DNA from: an uncultured Atopostipes sp.
Lineage (GTDB): Bacteria > Bacillota > Bacilli > Lactobacillales > Carnobacteriaceae_A
DNA length: 20,962 nt
NCBI GenBank assembly: GCA_910588235.1
Contig: CAJUOQ010000034.1
Coordinates: 1 to 20,962 of the forward strand
Direction of reading: 5' to 3'
The notes under the pieces were generated by a model that was not told where the DNA came from, did not search any database, and worked only from the letters and a program-made list of their open reading frames with translations. Positions 7,720-14,862 of the stretch are shown here, in pieces. The position numbers and the translations under genes were made by a program. Position 1 is the stretch's first letter, and the number at the start of each line of letters is the position of its first letter.

Positions 7720-7748
7720 CAAATGTTTGTTTATTTCATTGATTTAGA

Positions 7749-8591
7749 TTAATTTCTTTCATAACCTACAATTAAGCCCCCGTCTTCTGCATAAAAACTA
7801 CATAATCCACTCGTTGGACGAATTCGGACATTTGTGTTCGGAAATTTCTCTTTCATTTTATTCGCAAATTTCTCGGCCAATGTTTCGTTATTTACGTGTG
7901 ATATTTCTAAAATTTTGCCATTGAAGCCATTCTCAATAATATCATTCATAAAAGTATTTAAAGCACGTTTTTCTCCACGGGCCCGATTAGACATTTCAAT
8001 CGTTCCTTTTTCTGAACGAATACCCATCACATGAATATTTAATAAGCCCACTAAGGAACCGACTACTTTGTTTACACGTCCATTTTTCACAAGGTTTTCA
8101 ATGGATTTCAGCATATAGCCAACGTAAGTGTGTTGATGGTAGTCATATAAGCCGTCAACAATATTTTGGAAACTTTCGCCTGCTTCTACAAGTTCTAAAG
8201 CTTTCCAAACAAGCAGATCCATCTCGCTACCTGCTGATTTTGAGTTAAAGATATAAATATTGGCTTCTGGATTTTCTTCCAGTGCGATTGAACGTCCCAA
8301 CTCTGCACTGTTATAACTTCCTGAAATTTCACTAGAAATTGTAAAACAAATGACATTCTCTGCGCCTTTAAATTTTTCGGCATAGACACCCGGTGCTGGA
8401 CAAGCAGAGCTTGATTTAGAAGCCTTTGACATCTCGTTTACTAATTCTTCTGTATCTAAATCAGGGGTATCTACATAATCTTTATTATCTAAATGTAAGA
8501 TTAAGGGAATAATATCAAAAGACACATTTTCTGGTAGGTTTTCAATTTCTCGGATACTCGATCCCGTATCGGTTATAATCTTCCACTTCAT
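7749..8591 (-). CDS. DegV-family fatty-acid-binding protein (FakB-like)
   Basis: About 280 residues, the usual DegV length. DegV/FakB proteins hold a fatty acid and present it to the kinase FakA, which makes acyl-phosphate for phospholipid synthesis. Visible marks: N-terminal I-I-T-D-T-G-S-S, then S-S-A-C-P-A-P-G-V-Y, F-T-I-S-S-E-I-S-G-S-Y-N-S-A, the L-V-K-N-G-R-V segment, and a final glycine-rich strand near G-G-L-I-V-G-Y. I choose the ATG at 8591 (M-K-W-K-I-I-T-D), which has AGAGGTGATG directly upstream. The ATG at 8627 would add 12 residues unlike the family. It appears monocistronic and is followed by its own terminator. Confidence 0.9.
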   Translation of the reverse strand: MKWKIITDTGSSIREIENLPENVSFDIIPLILHLDNKDYVDTPDLDTEELVNEMSKASKSSSACPAPGVYAEKFKGAENVICFTISSEISGSYNSAELGRSIALEENPEANIYIFNSKSAGSEMDLLVWKALELVEAGESFQNIVDGLYDYHQHTYVGYMLKSIENLVKNGRVNKVVGSLVGLLNIHVMGIRSEKGTIEMSNRARGEKRALNTFMNDIIENGFNGKILEISHVNNETLAEKFANKMKEKFPNTNVRIRPTSGLCSFYAEDGGLIVGYERN

Positions 8592-8742
8592 TTCATCACC
8601 TCTATGGATTTTATTTTCTTTATTCATTATAACATGAGCATATTTGAATTAACATATTTTAAGTATTCGTCATTTTTAGCTCACGCTTGTTTTTAGATGC
8701 ATTATAAAAAGAAAGAGCCCTTTTCAAAAGAAACTATTCAGA

Positions 8743-8871
8743 GTGGAAGGTAAAAAGCTATCAAAAAACACTAATAAATTAAAACAAGCAAGTTTTGAAT
8801 CAGATTCTTTAAATTATTTACTTGATGCAGAAGGAATGGAAAACTTAACGTATCTGAACCAGTCCCAATGA
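8743..8871 (+). other. Possible ORF remnant in a 544-bp gap
   Basis: Between 8628 and 9171 I see no convincing gene. One plus-strand frame stays open from a stop near 8690 to TGA at 8871. From GTG at 8743 it reads 42 codons, ending in M-E-N-L-T-Y-L-N-Q-S-Q. It looks protein-like, but there is no ATG and no ribosome site. It may be the tail of a decayed gene. Confidence 0.25.
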
Positions 8872-9030
8872 TTAATTGATTCAAAGAGCTAGATATATAA
8901 AAATTGGAGAGAAGTTTCCTGTAACAATAAAGTTGTCTATAGTAAGTATTTAGAGTATATTTCTAGCCCATGTGAAATGTACTCTATAAGATTGCTTGTT
9001 AGTGATATTCGGAGATATTTTCAGTAATTT

Positions 9031-9062
9031 AAAAAACCTCACTCGAAGAAAGAAGTGAGGTT
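9031..9062 (-). terminator. Terminator downstream of ABC transporter
   Basis: AACCTCACT (9035-9043) pairs with AGTGAGGTT (9054-9062), followed on the minus strand by six T. It lies 110 nt past the transporter stop codon. The stretch between the two shows no gene. Confidence 0.8.
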
Positions 9063-9171
9063 AGTTCAAAAGGCAATTAAAAATCGATGAAGTAAATTCT
9101 TATTAAATAACGAGTTTTCTAGACTACAGCATCAAATAAGAATGATTTTACATACTAATCAATGATATTTT

Positions 9172-10803
9172 TTATTTTTTTATAAGACGGTTGTCTTCTA
9201 AATTATAATGTTGAATATTATAATTTATTAATTCTTCTTCAAGATAGTTATGAGCAATTTCAATCACGGTACTTGGCAAAGTCCATAATACTTCTCTTAT
9301 TTTAGCGGCTGCCTGTTTATCGAGTGCAGAAGTTGCCTCATCTACTAATAAGATTTTTTTATTATGTAATAATGCACGAGCAATTTCAACACGCTGTTTT
9401 TGTCCACCGGACAGTTCCGAACCAGCTTCACCGAATACGGAATACAGACTATCCTTGCCTAGTTCATTTATTAATCCAACCTGTTCTAACACTGATAAAC
9501 ACTCTTCATCAGAGAACTCTTTTCCTAAAGTTAAATTGAATTTGAGAGTATTTGAAAAGATAAAAGGATCTTGGTTGATTCTAGCAATTAAATTGTACTT
9601 ATGAGCTTCTTTGGAAGATACTATCTGTTCATTATTTTGATTGGAGTATTGGATTGTTCCTTGATTCGGTTCAAAATATCCTTGAAGTAAATTTAAAATT
9701 GTTGTCTTTCCACTTCCAGATTTTCCTGTCACCAAGATTTTTGAATGATAAGGAATAGTTAAAGAGACGTCATCTAATATTGAATGGTTGCCAAAGCTAA
9801 AGGAAACTTGATCAAATTCAATACTTGGAGCTTCAATAGTATCTAAAGAATTCTCGAAATACTCTTCTAGATAAATAGTTTCATCTATTTCATAAGTGAT
9901 TTTTTCCCGTATTGGTTCGGTTGTTTTCATTGTATTTAAGTTACTAGCAACATTACGCAGAGGTCCAACAACTCGATCACTTGCTAGCATCATAGCAATT
10001 ACATCTGATGCTTCAGCTCGATTATTTATTACTAAAAACAATCCGATTATTGCGGGAATCATAAAACTTAAAGTAGACAAAACCCATGAAGCATATTGAG
10101 CGACTATTTGTGAATTCCCTACCGCTTCAAAAGCTTCTTCCGAATCACTAAGCTGGTTAGTTGTATCACTGACTACTTCTTGTTCTGCATTATATGTTTT
10201 AATGGTTGTTATACTGTTAAATAAATCTGTTGATTTCTGAACAAATTTTTGACTTTGAACCGTCCAATCTGAAGAACTCCTTGTGATACTGTGTCCAAAA
10301 AACTTATTACTTAACATTGGCAATATAGAAAATCCTATAAAAAGGATTGCTAATTGGCTATTAAGAAACATCATATAAAGCGTTGAAAAAATACTCATTG
10401 ATAATTTATAAATTGTGTCAAAAATTAATAAGTAGTAATTTGTTTCAAGTAATTTGAACTCGTTTAATAATACAGAGATTCTGTCACTTGTTTTATCTTC
10501 CAACGTTCCTTTTTTGACTTCTTCAACAAGATAACGTTCTTTAAGTTGAAAATTGAAATATTTTAATGCTCTATTTTTTGCTCTTTCGCTAATATAAACC
10601 CCTGTATAAACGACTACATATCCTAAAATACTTAAAATTCCAAACTGTAAGACCTCTGACAGCGTTGTTTCATTCGTAAACTTTGAAATGTAAGAAAATA
10701 CCTGCGCATTAACAATCCCATCAAAAGAAGCAATGATTAAAGAAATAACCAGCACTAACAGTATCCTTTTAGGAATAATTTTTATAAGCTTACTAATTGT
10801 CAT
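9172..10803 (-). CDS. Half-size ABC exporter (membrane domain fused to ATPase)
   Basis: A 543-residue exporter subunit: membrane domain with about six helices (residues 12-290) and ATPase domain (about 327-543). Walker A G-K-S-G-S-G-K-T-T (360-368), Q-loop Gln411, signature L-S-G-G-Q (464-468), Walker B I-L-L-V-D-E (484-489), D-loop S-A-L-D and switch His in I-A-H-N are intact. No N-terminal C39 peptidase domain is present, so it would not trim double-glycine leaders. It probably works as a homodimer. The ATG has TGAGG about 10 nt upstream. It diverges from a PlcR-like peptide-sensing regulator, with a palindrome in the shared promoter region. I infer export of a small peptide or related compound. 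It is a distant relative of the transporter at 15770-17368. Confidence 0.9.
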   Translation of the reverse strand: MTISKLIKIIPKRILLVLVISLIIASFDGIVNAQVFSYISKFTNETTLSEVLQFGILSILGYVVVYTGVYISERAKNRALKYFNFQLKERYLVEEVKKGTLEDKTSDRISVLLNEFKLLETNYYLLIFDTIYKLSMSIFSTLYMMFLNSQLAILFIGFSILPMLSNKFFGHSITRSSSDWTVQSQKFVQKSTDLFNSITTIKTYNAEQEVVSDTTNQLSDSEEAFEAVGNSQIVAQYASWVLSTLSFMIPAIIGLFLVINNRAEASDVIAMMLASDRVVGPLRNVASNLNTMKTTEPIREKITYEIDETIYLEEYFENSLDTIEAPSIEFDQVSFSFGNHSILDDVSLTIPYHSKILVTGKSGSGKTTILNLLQGYFEPNQGTIQYSNQNNEQIVSSKEAHKYNLIARINQDPFIFSNTLKFNLTLGKEFSDEECLSVLEQVGLINELGKDSLYSVFGEAGSELSGGQKQRVEIARALLHNKKILLVDEATSALDKQAAAKIREVLWTLPSTVIEIAHNYLEEELINYNIQHYNLEDNRLIKK

Positions 10804-10933
10804 AATTCATTAACCTCATTCCCAACATCGAAAATAAACAAAGGATTATACTCTCTATTAATTTTATATTTTTTATTTGAACGTCATTAAATTTGATACT
10901 TTTAAAGTTACCATACCTTTATTTTAATCTCAA

Positions 10934-10954
10934 TAGGAATATTAGATATTCCTA
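10934..10954. promoter_or_regulatory. Palindromic candidate operator between ABC exporter and regulator
   Basis: Perfect 9-bp arms TAGGAATAT and ATATTCCTA separated by TAG. It lies in the 234-bp divergent gap. TATAAT boxes at 10990-10995 and 11008-11013 could be -10 elements for the regulator; no good -35 is visible, which suits an activator-dependent promoter. Confidence 0.5.
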
Positions 10955-11037
10955 ATATTATTTTAACTGGATATACATTTTTACTGATGTATAATAGATA
11001 TAGGTAATATAATCTTAGACCAACAGAGGGAATTGAA

Positions 11038-11922
11038 ATGAAAATTGGAGATTTAATAAAAAGAAGACGTAAACAGATTGGAATAACTCAAAAAGAATTA
11101 GCAAATAATCTTTGCACACAGGCAACCATCAGTAAAATTGAAAAACATACACTTACGCCTAGTAGTGCTTTATTAAAAAAAATTGCTGATCGATTAGAGG
11201 TTTCTATTGCTTATTTTTATGGAGAGCCGTCGCCTTCTATAAACGATACTGATGTAAATAACCTAATTAAAGAAGTGCGGTTAACTTTAAATCAGAATGA
11301 AAATGAAAAGGTTTTAAAATTACTCAAACAAAATCAAGTTCTTATAGACTCTCTCTTTGATGCCAATCAAATAAATTATTTTAAAATGGTTCGAGCACAT
11401 TTAGATTACTACCTGTTTGAGAAGAAAGAACTAGCAATCCGCCAATTGAATTCATTATTGAAAGTTCAACAAATCGATAATGCACTAAAAATAGATGTTC
11501 TTTGCATACTTGGGATTATCTATTATGAGGAAAAATATTTCAAAAAAGCCAACAACTATTTTGAAAATGCGATGGATTTATTTAATGATACTGTTCCATT
11601 GGAAGTACGAGTCCGAACGTTATATAACTCCGCTTTAAATCTAGAAGACTTGGGACAAGATAAAAAAGCAATGGATATCCTCCTAGAAGGAATTGAATTA
11701 TTAAGAAAACATCAATCTATGTACATTTTAGGTTATTTTTATTCTTATAAAGGATATCTATTCGACAAATTTAACGACCTTGATGAAGCACTTAGAGCCT
11801 ATGAAACTGCTGAGGTCATTTTTGAGATATTAAATTATACAAAAATGCATGCATTTGTTAGGGTAAATTTATCAGAATTAATACGAAAGAAAAAGGAGGA
11901 TACGCATAAAGAAAACAATTAA
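11038..11922 (+). CDS. PlcR-like HTH-TPR peptide-responsive regulator
   Basis: A 294-residue protein with an N-terminal XRE helix-turn-helix (about 1-65; I-G-I-T-Q-K-E-L-A-N-N-L-C-T-Q-A-T-I-S-K-I-E, then L-T-P-S-S-A-L-L-K-K-I-A-D) and helical repeats with TPR features (about 85-285; Y-E-E-K-Y-F-K-K-A-N-N-Y-F-E-N-A, D-L-D-E-A-L-R-A-Y-E-T-A). This is the layout of PlcR and related RNPP regulators, which bind re-imported peptide pheromones in the TPR groove. The start has AGAGGGA about 7 nt upstream. Its last codons overlap a secreted-peptide ORF and carry that ORF's AAGGAGG site, just as papR follows plcR. It diverges from a half-size ABC exporter, a likely target. Note that the helix-turn-helix cysteine C-T-Q matches C-H-Q of PlcR. 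Confidence 0.85.
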   Translation: MKIGDLIKRRRKQIGITQKELANNLCTQATISKIEKHTLTPSSALLKKIADRLEVSIAYFYGEPSPSINDTDVNNLIKEVRLTLNQNENEKVLKLLKQNQVLIDSLFDANQINYFKMVRAHLDYYLFEKKELAIRQLNSLLKVQQIDNALKIDVLCILGIIYYEEKYFKKANNYFENAMDLFNDTVPLEVRVRTLYNSALNLEDLGQDKKAMDILLEGIELLRKHQSMYILGYFYSYKGYLFDKFNDLDEALRAYETAEVIFEILNYTKMHAFVRVNLSELIRKKKEDTHKENN

Positions 11923-12058
11923 AAAACTAATAACTGTTACAATGATATTGTCTATATCATTAGTTTCACTAGGATTCAATCCATTAAATAAAAAAACTCC
12001 ACCAGTTCCACAAAATGTAGGACGTAAAAGGAACATTTCAATTTTAGTGGGCTCCTGA
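11906..12058 (+). pseudogene. PapR-like secreted peptide ORF with ATA in place of ATG
   Basis: A frame of 50 codons overlaps the regulator's 3' end by 17 nt. AAGGAGG (11893-11899) sits 6 nt before an ATA codon exactly where ATG is expected. The product would be a signal-peptide-like sequence: K-K-T-I-K-K-L, a hydrophobic core T-M-I-L-S-I-S-L-V-S-L-G-F, then N-P-L-N-K-K and a tail ending N-I-S-I-L-V-G-S. The tail resembles streptococcal SHP pheromone ends such as D-I-L-I-I-V-G-G. Caution: after one base is removed near 12027-12030, another frame reads through a single TAG to give a longer coherent protein ending at TAA 12153-12155. So it could instead be a decayed ~84-residue secreted protein. 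The ATA may be a mutation, a sequencing error or a rare start. Confidence 0.55.
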
Positions 12059-12156
12059 AATTACGCTACATATTTTAGACTTAAAAAATAAATACGTATT
12101 AACTGATTTGTCCATTACTGCTCATTTCAAAAGTAGTTTCAACTGGATAAAGAAAT

Positions 12157-12187
12157 AAATGGCTCCAACATCTTGTTGGGGCCATTT
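12157..12187. terminator. Bidirectional terminator
   Basis: AAATGGCTCCAAC (12157-12169) pairs with GTTGGGGCCATTT (12175-12187), with one G-T pair. It lies between the regulator/peptide unit and the convergent NADH peroxidase gene. T-rich DNA follows on both strands. Confidence 0.75.
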
Positions 12188-12214
12188 ATCTTATGATTTC
12201 TTTTTAAGTTGAGG

Positions 12215-13573
12215 TTAAAATAACATTTTAGTTGAACCGTATGTTTGGCCTTGTGCTCTCATGGCTAAAACGTTCAAGAAATGCCATGGACGGCTGAATC
12301 CTGGTTGGAAGAAGAAATCCGCTTGCGCTAAGTCTGTTAATGTCATTTTTGCAGTAATAGCAAGTGACAGAACATTCGCTGCTTGCGTAATATCTTCCGT
12401 GGATAGGAACTGTGCACCCAGAATTGTTTCTGTTTTCGCATCATATAAAATTTTCATCTCTACTGTAATGTCTCCATCTCGCATAAATGAAGGACGAACT
12501 CTTTCTTCACAGTAATAGCTCTTCACTTCACCATCATAGGAGTCGAGATTGCAATTTTTGAGACCAGTTGTTGCAAATTTCAAGTCAAAGAAAGCTAAAC
12601 CAGAAGTTCCATTGACTCCTGCCATTTCAACTTCTTCGCCCAGAGCATTTTTAGCCGCTGTGACACCTTGTTTTCTAGCGTTTGTTGCTAGACCGATACA
12701 AGCTTTTTTACCGGTTGGGATAAATGGAATTAATGTCGCATCTCCACCTGCATAAACATCTTCTGCAGATGTTTCTAAATAATCATTCACTACCACAAAA
12801 CCATTATCGTCTAATTCAAGCGTACCTTCTAACCATGAAGTATCTGGTTTTACACCCACTGCCATAATCACAGTATCTGCTTCATACTCAGCTTTATCCG
12901 TAATAACACCTGTCACTGCGCCCTCTTCGCCTTTAACTTCTTGAACAAATTCATTGCCTTTGAAGTCTAGGCCTTTATCTTTTGCTTCTGCAGTAAGTGT
13001 TGGATAGAATTCTTCATCAAGGTAAGTTGGTAAGAAGCGATCTACTGCATCAATTAAAGTCACTTCTTGTCCGTTTCGAACGTAAGCTTCTGCTACTTCA
13101 ACCCCGATGTAGCCGCCACCGATGACGATCACTTTTTTAGCTTCTGCCATACGTGCTTTCACATCTTCTGCATCGTCTCGTCCTCGGAATGTATAAACGT
13201 GTTCTAAGTCATTTCCAGGAACGTTTAATACGGGCGCATAACCACCTGGTGAAAGAAGTAACTTATCATAACCTGCTTCTTGTTCGCCATCTGGAGTTTT
13301 TACTGTAATTGTTTTTTCGTCTGGATTCACATCGACAACATCACTGTTTAAATGAACGTTGATCCCTTGTTCTGTATATGAACCTTCATTTGCGTAATGC
13401 ACTTCATCTGCTGATTTCGCAATGTCTTCTAAATAAGATTGTGCACCACAACTCATGAAAGATGCTTTATCTCCACGTTCATATAAATGGATTTCTGCAT
13501 CCGGTTGTGCTTCCAAAATTGTTTCTACTGCTTCATAACCAAAGTGAGATGAACCAACAATAATATACTTCAA
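12215..13573 (-). CDS. npr: NADH peroxidase (Npr-type flavoprotein)
   Basis: About 452 residues, FAD-dependent, reducing hydrogen peroxide to water with NADH in the cytoplasm. The start is TTG: two in tandem at 13576 and 13573. I choose the second, 8 nt after AAAGAGG. It gives M-K-Y-I-I-V-G-S-S-H-F-G-Y-E-A-V-E and places His10 and Cys42 (F-M-S-C-G-A-Q) exactly as in Enterococcus faecalis Npr, where Cys42 forms the catalytic sulfenic acid. The NAD-binding G-G-G-Y-I-G-V-E-V-A-E and the second FAD motif A-G-G-D-A follow in order. The C-terminal interface shows A-D-F-F-F-Q-P-G-F. Close NADH oxidases also have Cys42, but the H-x-G-Y-E-A-V-E start favours Npr. CoA-disulfide reductase is less likely. 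Monocistronic. Confidence 0.85.
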   Translation of the reverse strand: MKYIIVGSSHFGYEAVETILEAQPDAEIHLYERGDKASFMSCGAQSYLEDIAKSADEVHYANEGSYTEQGINVHLNSDVVDVNPDEKTITVKTPDGEQEAGYDKLLLSPGGYAPVLNVPGNDLEHVYTFRGRDDAEDVKARMAEAKKVIVIGGGYIGVEVAEAYVRNGQEVTLIDAVDRFLPTYLDEEFYPTLTAEAKDKGLDFKGNEFVQEVKGEEGAVTGVITDKAEYEADTVIMAVGVKPDTSWLEGTLELDDNGFVVVNDYLETSAEDVYAGGDATLIPFIPTGKKACIGLATNARKQGVTAAKNALGEEVEMAGVNGTSGLAFFDLKFATTGLKNCNLDSYDGEVKSYYCEERVRPSFMRDGDITVEMKILYDAKTETILGAQFLSTEDITQAANVLSLAITAKMTLTDLAQADFFFQPGFSRPWHFLNVLAMRAQGQTYGSTKMLF

Positions 13574-13614
13574 CAAAAAAACCTCTTTCTTTTTTTAATC
13601 ATCATTCTGCACCT

Positions 13615-13644
13615 ATTATAGTATATTCACTACTTAACAAGCAA
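13615..13644 (-). promoter_or_regulatory. Promoter of the NADH peroxidase gene
   Basis: On the minus strand TTGCTT (13639-13644) and TATAAT (13615-13620) are separated by 18 bp. The 5' leader is about 35 nt. From 13645 to 14043 I see no gene or clear structure. Confidence 0.6.
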
Positions 13645-14043
13645 ACGATAATTATTCTAAATTAAACTTTTTTATTTTCGATTATTAGCTCTACTTAAAG
13701 ATTAATACATAAATAAAAACAGATTAAACTTTGCTCACTTAGCTACGATTTATAGTTTATCTCTAACCTCAAGCGTTTTACTTTGGGTAATGATTAGCGG
13801 ATTATTCCCGATTCTTTTTATATGAGAATCTTTTTACAAAGAAGATCGAAGTCCCGAAAAGAAGAACAATAAAAATATTTAATTTTTTTATTTATTAGTT
13901 ATTTTTCTGAAGTTTATAAAAACTAGAAAGAATTTCCTTATTTTTGTGAGGACTAAAACATAAGAACATGCGATATCTTCTTTAAATATTGTTGCTCATT
14001 TCACCAGCTCAGAAATGAAATTTCATCAAAAAATAAAAAGAGG

Positions 14044-14071
14044 TTGCTTTTTGTCCAGGATTTGATATACT
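14044..14071 (+). promoter_or_regulatory. Promoter of the tRNA gene
   Basis: TTGCTT at 14044-14049 and TATACT at 14066-14071, spacing 16 bp, ending 14 nt before the tRNA. Confidence 0.55.
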
Positions 14072-14085
14072 ATTATCTGGTTAGC

Positions 14086-14158
14086 GGATCCTTAGCTCAG
14101 TTGGGAGAGCGCCAGCTCGACAAGCTGGAGGTCACTGGTTCAAGACCAGTAGGGTCCA
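14086..14158 (+). tRNA. tRNA-Val (anticodon GAC)
   Basis: A 73-nt cloverleaf. The acceptor GGATCCT pairs with AGGGTCC (one T-G pair), the D-stem is GCTC/GAGC, the anticodon stem CCAGC/GCTGG and the T-stem ACTGG/CCAGT with loop TTCAAGA. The anticodon loop is TCGACAA, which gives GAC and places C where the nearly universal T33 should be. The 3' CCA is not encoded. It stands alone with its own promoter and a strong terminator. Confidence 0.88.
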
Positions 14159-14181
14159 TATAGAATAATTGAACACAAAGA

Positions 14182-14227
14182 AAAAACGGTTGTGACTTTT
14201 TAGTAAAGTTACGAACCGTTTTTGTTT
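14182..14227 (+). terminator. Terminator after tRNA
   Basis: AAAAACGGTT pairs with AACCGTTTTT, extended by GACTTT/AAAGTT, followed by further T. Confidence 0.85.
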
Positions 14228-14325
14228 GCAAAAGAAGACCTCTCCGTACAAACTTCAAAAGCCTTCTCCCTCTTTTATTAAAGCCCTTTAAAATGATATA
14301 ATACCCTCGACCGAGGTGAGAAAAG

Positions 14326-14484
14326 ATGAAGTCAGAAGATGAAAAGCCAGAAACAAAGGAACCTGAAAAATCAAAAGAAGATGAAATAATGGAACGTCTC
14401 CTTAAATATACGCAAGGATGTACCTTTATAATGATTGCTGTCATCACGATTATTGTTTTTCTACTCTTCTTTTTTATGAATTAA
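14326..14484 (+). CDS. Small single-span membrane protein
   Basis: A 52-residue ORF with GAGGTGAG 5 nt before the ATG and TATAAT at about 14298. The N-terminal half is highly charged (M-K-S-E-D-E-K-P-E-T-K-E-P-E-K). The C-terminal half is one hydrophobic span (F-I-M-I-A-V-I-T-I-I-V-F-L-L-F-F-F) ending in M-N. I do not recognise the family. Topology is probably N-in with the tail crossing the membrane. Translation is well supported by the ribosome site and by the charge and hydrophobicity pattern. From 14485 to 14639 nothing else is seen. Confidence 0.7.
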   Translation: MKSEDEKPETKEPEKSKEDEIMERLLKYTQGCTFIMIAVITIIVFLLFFFMN

Positions 14485-14639
14485 ACCACAAACTTCTCCG
14501 TGTAAATTCTATTGAATAAATTTCATAAATATTCTCCGCAGAATATATTCAACCTATTGGTGGCCTCTAAAAAATGCCCTTTTTAAAAAGATTAAGAAAA
14601 CGATTAAGTGATTAGAAAACTAAATGGAAATAACTTAAG

Positions 14640-14655
14640 ATGTCGATTACGACAT
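14640..14655 (+). promoter_or_regulatory. Shared motif, copy 1 (upstream of micro-ORF 1)
   Basis: ATGTCGATTACGACAT, a palindrome with 6-bp arms around ATTA. It matches the copies at 15688-15703 and 17408-17423, most strongly in TACGACA. It lies 86 nt before the ATG of the 17-codon ORF. Confidence 0.55.
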
Positions 14656-14741
14656 TTTTTTATAATTACGAAATATCTTCCCTTTGATCAATATTAATTA
14701 ATTAAAATTAAATTAGTTAATACAGAGAGGAGGATAATTTA

Positions 14742-14795
14742 ATGGGAATTAGTCCAGCAGGAGTTAAAATTAAACTCGATATAGAAATTGGTTAA
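14742..14795 (+). CDS. Micro-ORF 1: 17-residue leaderless peptide
   Basis: Reads M-G-I-S-P-A-G-V-K-I-K-L-D-I-E-I-G. AGAGGAGG ends 8 nt before the ATG, an ideal and strong ribosome site, identical to that of micro-ORF 2. There is no signal sequence. The tail L-D-I-E-I-G faintly recalls the short ends of streptococcal SHP pheromones, but the hydrophobic leader of SHPs is missing. The gene is convergent with the Rgg-type regulator and shares a perfect hairpin terminator with it. The motif at 14640-14655 lies upstream. I infer a signal or bioactive peptide of the cassette 14640-17530. No homologue is known to me. Confidence 0.6.
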   Translation: MGISPAGVKIKLDIEIG

Positions 14796-14802
14796 CGATT
14801 GA

Positions 14803-14862
14803 TAAAAGAATACTTACAAAAAAACATCATTTATTTGATGTTTTTTTGTAAGTATTCTTTTA
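14803..14862. terminator. Bidirectional terminator with 27-bp perfect arms
   Basis: Arms 14803-14829 and 14836-14862 pair perfectly around a 6-nt loop and contain A7/T7 tracts. The right arm encodes the last residues and stop of the regulator (Y-L-Q-K-N-I-K), so the structure is built into that coding sequence. Confidence 0.85.

Noticed and set aside
8743..8871. A functional small gene between degV and the ABC exporter
   Set aside because: No ATG and no ribosome site; listed only as a possible remnant.
12215..13573. CoA-disulfide reductase or water-forming NADH oxidase instead of NADH peroxidase
   Set aside because: The N-terminal G-S-S-H-x-G-Y-E-A-V-E, His10/Cys42 spacing and C-terminal blocks fit Npr better, though oxidase activity cannot be excluded from sequence alone.
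14086..14158. tRNA 3' end as an attachment site of an integrated island
   Set aside because: No duplicate of the tRNA 3' end and no integrase gene were found in the window.
14097..14447. A 116-codon minus-strand frame ending M-D-P-T-G-L-E-P-V-T-S-S-L
   Set aside because: Its end is antisense to the tRNA gene; the G-L-E-P-V-T-S-S-L string is a well-known false protein produced by reading tRNA genes backwards. It also covers the small membrane protein on the plus strand.
14692..14705. A third copy of the TTAATTAATTAA palindrome as a TetR operator
   Set aside because: The tract is only A and T in very AT-rich DNA and lacks the flanking G and C of the two sites near the TetR gene.
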